Source: Rhizobium sp. SSA_523
GTDB lineage: Bacteria > Pseudomonadota > Alphaproteobacteria > Rhizobiales > Rhizobiaceae
Assembly: GCF_030435705.1 (NCBI RefSeq)
Contig: NZ_CP129382.1
Location: forward strand, 682,001 to 746,000
Length of the DNA: 64,000 nucleotides
Direction of reading: 5' to 3'
The translations under genes were made by a program, and so were the position numbers. The first letter of the stretch is position 1. Each line of letters begins with the position of its first letter. Positions 62,266 to 64,000 of the stretch are shown here, one piece after another. Below the pieces are notes generated by a model, which was not told the origin of the DNA, made no database searches, and saw nothing but the letters and a program-made list of their open reading frames with translations.

Positions 62266-64000
62266 ATGACCGAACCGGTTGACCCCGTCCCGCGTGCCTT
62301 TCTCGGCGTTGAGCAATCCGTCAGCGGACAAAGGTGGGTTCCCCGCCTGGACCAGGCCGGGCAGAACCGTGCGCTTGCGATCGCGCAGGTGCATGGCATT
62401 CCGGAACTGATCGCCCGCGTTTTATCCGGTCGCGGCGTCATGCTGGACGAGGCGCCGGCCTTTCTCGATCCCACCATACGCTCGCTGATGCCGGATCCAC
62501 TGACCCTGACCGATTGCGACAAGGCCGCGGCGCGCATCGCGCTGGCCATCCAGCGGCAGGAGAAGATCGCCATTTTCGGCGATTACGATGTCGACGGCGC
62601 ATCCTCCTCGGCTCTGCTCTGGCGCTTCCTGGCGCATTTCGGCATCGAGGCGGAGATCTATATTCCCGATCGTATCTTTGAGGGCTATGGGCCCAATCCG
62701 GCCGCGATACGCGGACTGATCGCCTCGGGCGCGCAGCTGATCGTGACCGTCGATTGCGGTTCGACCAGCCATGAGGCGCTGGCCGCGGCGGCACAGGAGG
62801 GGTGTGACGTCGTGGTGATCGATCACCATCAGATGGGGGCGGATCTGCCGCCCTGCATGGCCCTGGTCAATCCCAACCGGCAGGACGATCTGTCGGGGCA
62901 GGGGCATTTATGCGCCGCTGGCGTGGTGTTCCTGGTGCTGGTGGCAACGGCACGGCTGTTGCGCGAAAGCGGGGATCCGCGCGCGGCGACGCTCGACCTC
63001 CTGCGGCATCTCGATCTTGTGGCGCTCGCGACCGTCTGCGACGTGGTGCCGCTGAAGGGCCTGAACCGGGCTTATGTGGTCAAAGGCCTGATGGCCGCAC
63101 GCCATATGGGCAATGCCGGCCTGGCGGCGCTGTTCCGCAAGGTCGGGATCGGCGGCCCGGTCACGCCGTATCACCTCGGCTTCCTGGTCGGCCCGCGCAT
63201 CAATGCCGGCGGTCGGATTGGCGATGCGGCGCTTGGAAGCCGGCTGCTGACCCTCGATGACAGTACCGAAGCCGGTCAGATCGCCGAACGGCTGGACGAG
63301 TTGAACCGCGAGCGCCAGGCCATGGAAGCGGCCATGTTGGCCGAAGCGGAGGCGGAAGTCATTGCCGAATATGGCTCCGGCGAAAGTGCCATGGTGCTGG
63401 TCACGGCGAGCCGCAATTGGCATCCCGGCATTGTCGGTCTGCTTGCCGCGCGGCTGAAGGAGAAGTTCAAGCGGCCGGCCTTTGCCATTGCTTTCGATGC
63501 ATCCGGCAAGGGGGCGGGATCGGGCCGCTCGATTCCCGGCTTCGACATGGGCAAGATGGTGCGCGGCGCGGTGGAGGCGGGGCTGCTGGTCAAGGGTGGC
63601 GGGCACGCCATGGCCGCAGGCCTCACTGTCGAGCGCGAAAGGCTCGGCGCGCTGCGGGCGCATTTCGAAACCATTGCCGCCGCGCAGGTTCCGGCGCTTG
63701 TCGCCAGCCACGTCCTGAAAATCGATGGCGCACTGTCCGCCTCCGGCGCGAATTTCGCGCTCTACGATCAGCTGGAGCAGGCCGGTCCCTTCGGCTCCGG
63801 ACACAGCCAGCCGATCTTCGCCGTCCCTGCCCATCGCGTGGTCGATTCCCGGTTGATCGGCACGTCGCATGTAAAGGTGTCGCTGCAATCTCTGGATGGC
63901 CAGCGTCTGGAGGCGATCGCCTTCCGGGCTGCCGATACGCCGCTCGGTCATCTGCTCCTGAATGCCCGCGGCCAGCAGCTGCACCTGGCAGGCTGCCTCA
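62266..64000 (+). CDS. recJ: Single-stranded-DNA-specific exonuclease RecJ (5' part)
   Basis: A DHH-family 5'-3' exonuclease of recombination and mismatch repair, here the first 578 codons, cut by the window edge. The DHH motifs are present: IAIFGDYDVDGASSSALL (the DYDxDG motif), VDCGS, VVVIDHHQMG, TVCDVVPL, and the DHHA1 block GRSIPGFDMGKMV ... GGGHAMAAGLTV. ATG at 62266 chosen; the frame stays open to base 64000. Confidence 0.95.
   Translation, partial: MTEPVDPVPRAFLGVEQSVSGQRWVPRLDQAGQNRALAIAQVHGIPELIARVLSGRGVMLDEAPAFLDPTIRSLMPDPLTLTDCDKAAARIALAIQRQEKIAIFGDYDVDGASSSALLWRFLAHFGIEAEIYIPDRIFEGYGPNPAAIRGLIASGAQLIVTVDCGSTSHEALAAAAQEGCDVVVIDHHQMGADLPPCMALVNPNRQDDLSGQGHLCAAGVVFLVLVATARLLRESGDPRAATLDLLRHLDLVALATVCDVVPLKGLNRAYVVKGLMAARHMGNAGLAALFRKVGIGGPVTPYHLGFLVGPRINAGGRIGDAALGSRLLTLDDSTEAGQIAERLDELNRERQAMEAAMLAEAEAEVIAEYGSGESAMVLVTASRNWHPGIVGLLAARLKEKFKRPAFAIAFDASGKGAGSGRSIPGFDMGKMVRGAVEAGLLVKGGGHAMAAGLTVERERLGALRAHFETIAAAQVPALVASHVLKIDGALSASGANFALYDQLEQAGPFGSGHSQPIFAVPAHRVVDSRLIGTSHVKVSLQSLDGQRLEAIAFRAADTPLGHLLLNARGQQLHLAGCL

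Overview
The window is chromosomal DNA of high G+C content from an alphaproteobacterium, most likely a member of the Rhizobiaceae (Rhizobium/Agrobacterium/Sinorhizobium relatives). The inference rests on gene content and order: exoR near valS, popZ (DUF2497) before valS, nagZ-scpA-scpB followed by tatABC-serS-surE-pcm, a fused secDF after yajC, trmFO, a eukaryotic-type NADP isocitrate dehydrogenase, hom-recJ, and the BA14K, DUF1127 and DUF815 families. No phage, transposase, rRNA operon or CRISPR array was seen.

Layout. 1-6.3 kb is the most accessory-looking part: tiny membrane proteins missed by length cut-offs, a BA14K protein, a DUF808 and a DUF1003 membrane protein, a small CXXCXGXG zinc-ribbon protein, a RibD/DHFR-like reductase next to a CatB-type acetyltransferase, and tRNA-Cys. 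6.3-19 kb carries an isoaspartyl-methyltransferase paralogue, popZ, valS, a FadL/OmpP1-type porin, exoR, xthA, erpA, dgt and argS. 19-34 kb holds an 1125-residue SPOR-domain membrane protein, nagZ, scpAB, a lone ABC ATPase, tatABC, serS, surE, pcm and a degenerate LytM/LysM lipoprotein. 34-46 kb holds a DUF815 ATPase, yajC-secDF, a pair of genes homologous to the mitochondrial complex I assembly factors NDUFAF3 and NDUFAF6, trmFO, a GST, icd, trmJ and murI. 46-64 kb holds a DUF1127 protein, a GNAT acetyltransferase, a LysE exporter, a HerA-like ATPase, pepT, terC, rpsD with a structured leader, sthA, radC, map, phaC, an alaC-type aminotransferase, hom and the 5' part of recJ.

How the genes work together. 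The core is housekeeping: three aminoacyl-tRNA synthetases, tRNA modification, both Tat and Sec protein export, peptidoglycan turnover and division (nagZ, murI, SPOR protein, LytM factor), chromosome segregation and polarity (scpAB, popZ), and DNA repair or recombination (xthA, radC, recJ). ExoR links the region to envelope and exopolysaccharide control.

The most interesting signals are: the overlapping NDUFAF3/NDUFAF6-like gene pair; an rpsD leader with two GCAA-tetraloop hairpins; a lone ABC ATPase lodged between scpB and tatA; the apparent absence of tolC and glpX from places where I remember them in related genomes; an in-frame 15-bp minisatellite at the trmJ/murI junction; a 20-bp repeat cluster beside trmFO; and several small genes with strong ribosome binding sites. 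Family assignments are from reading the protein sequences and from memory of the families; no database search was run.
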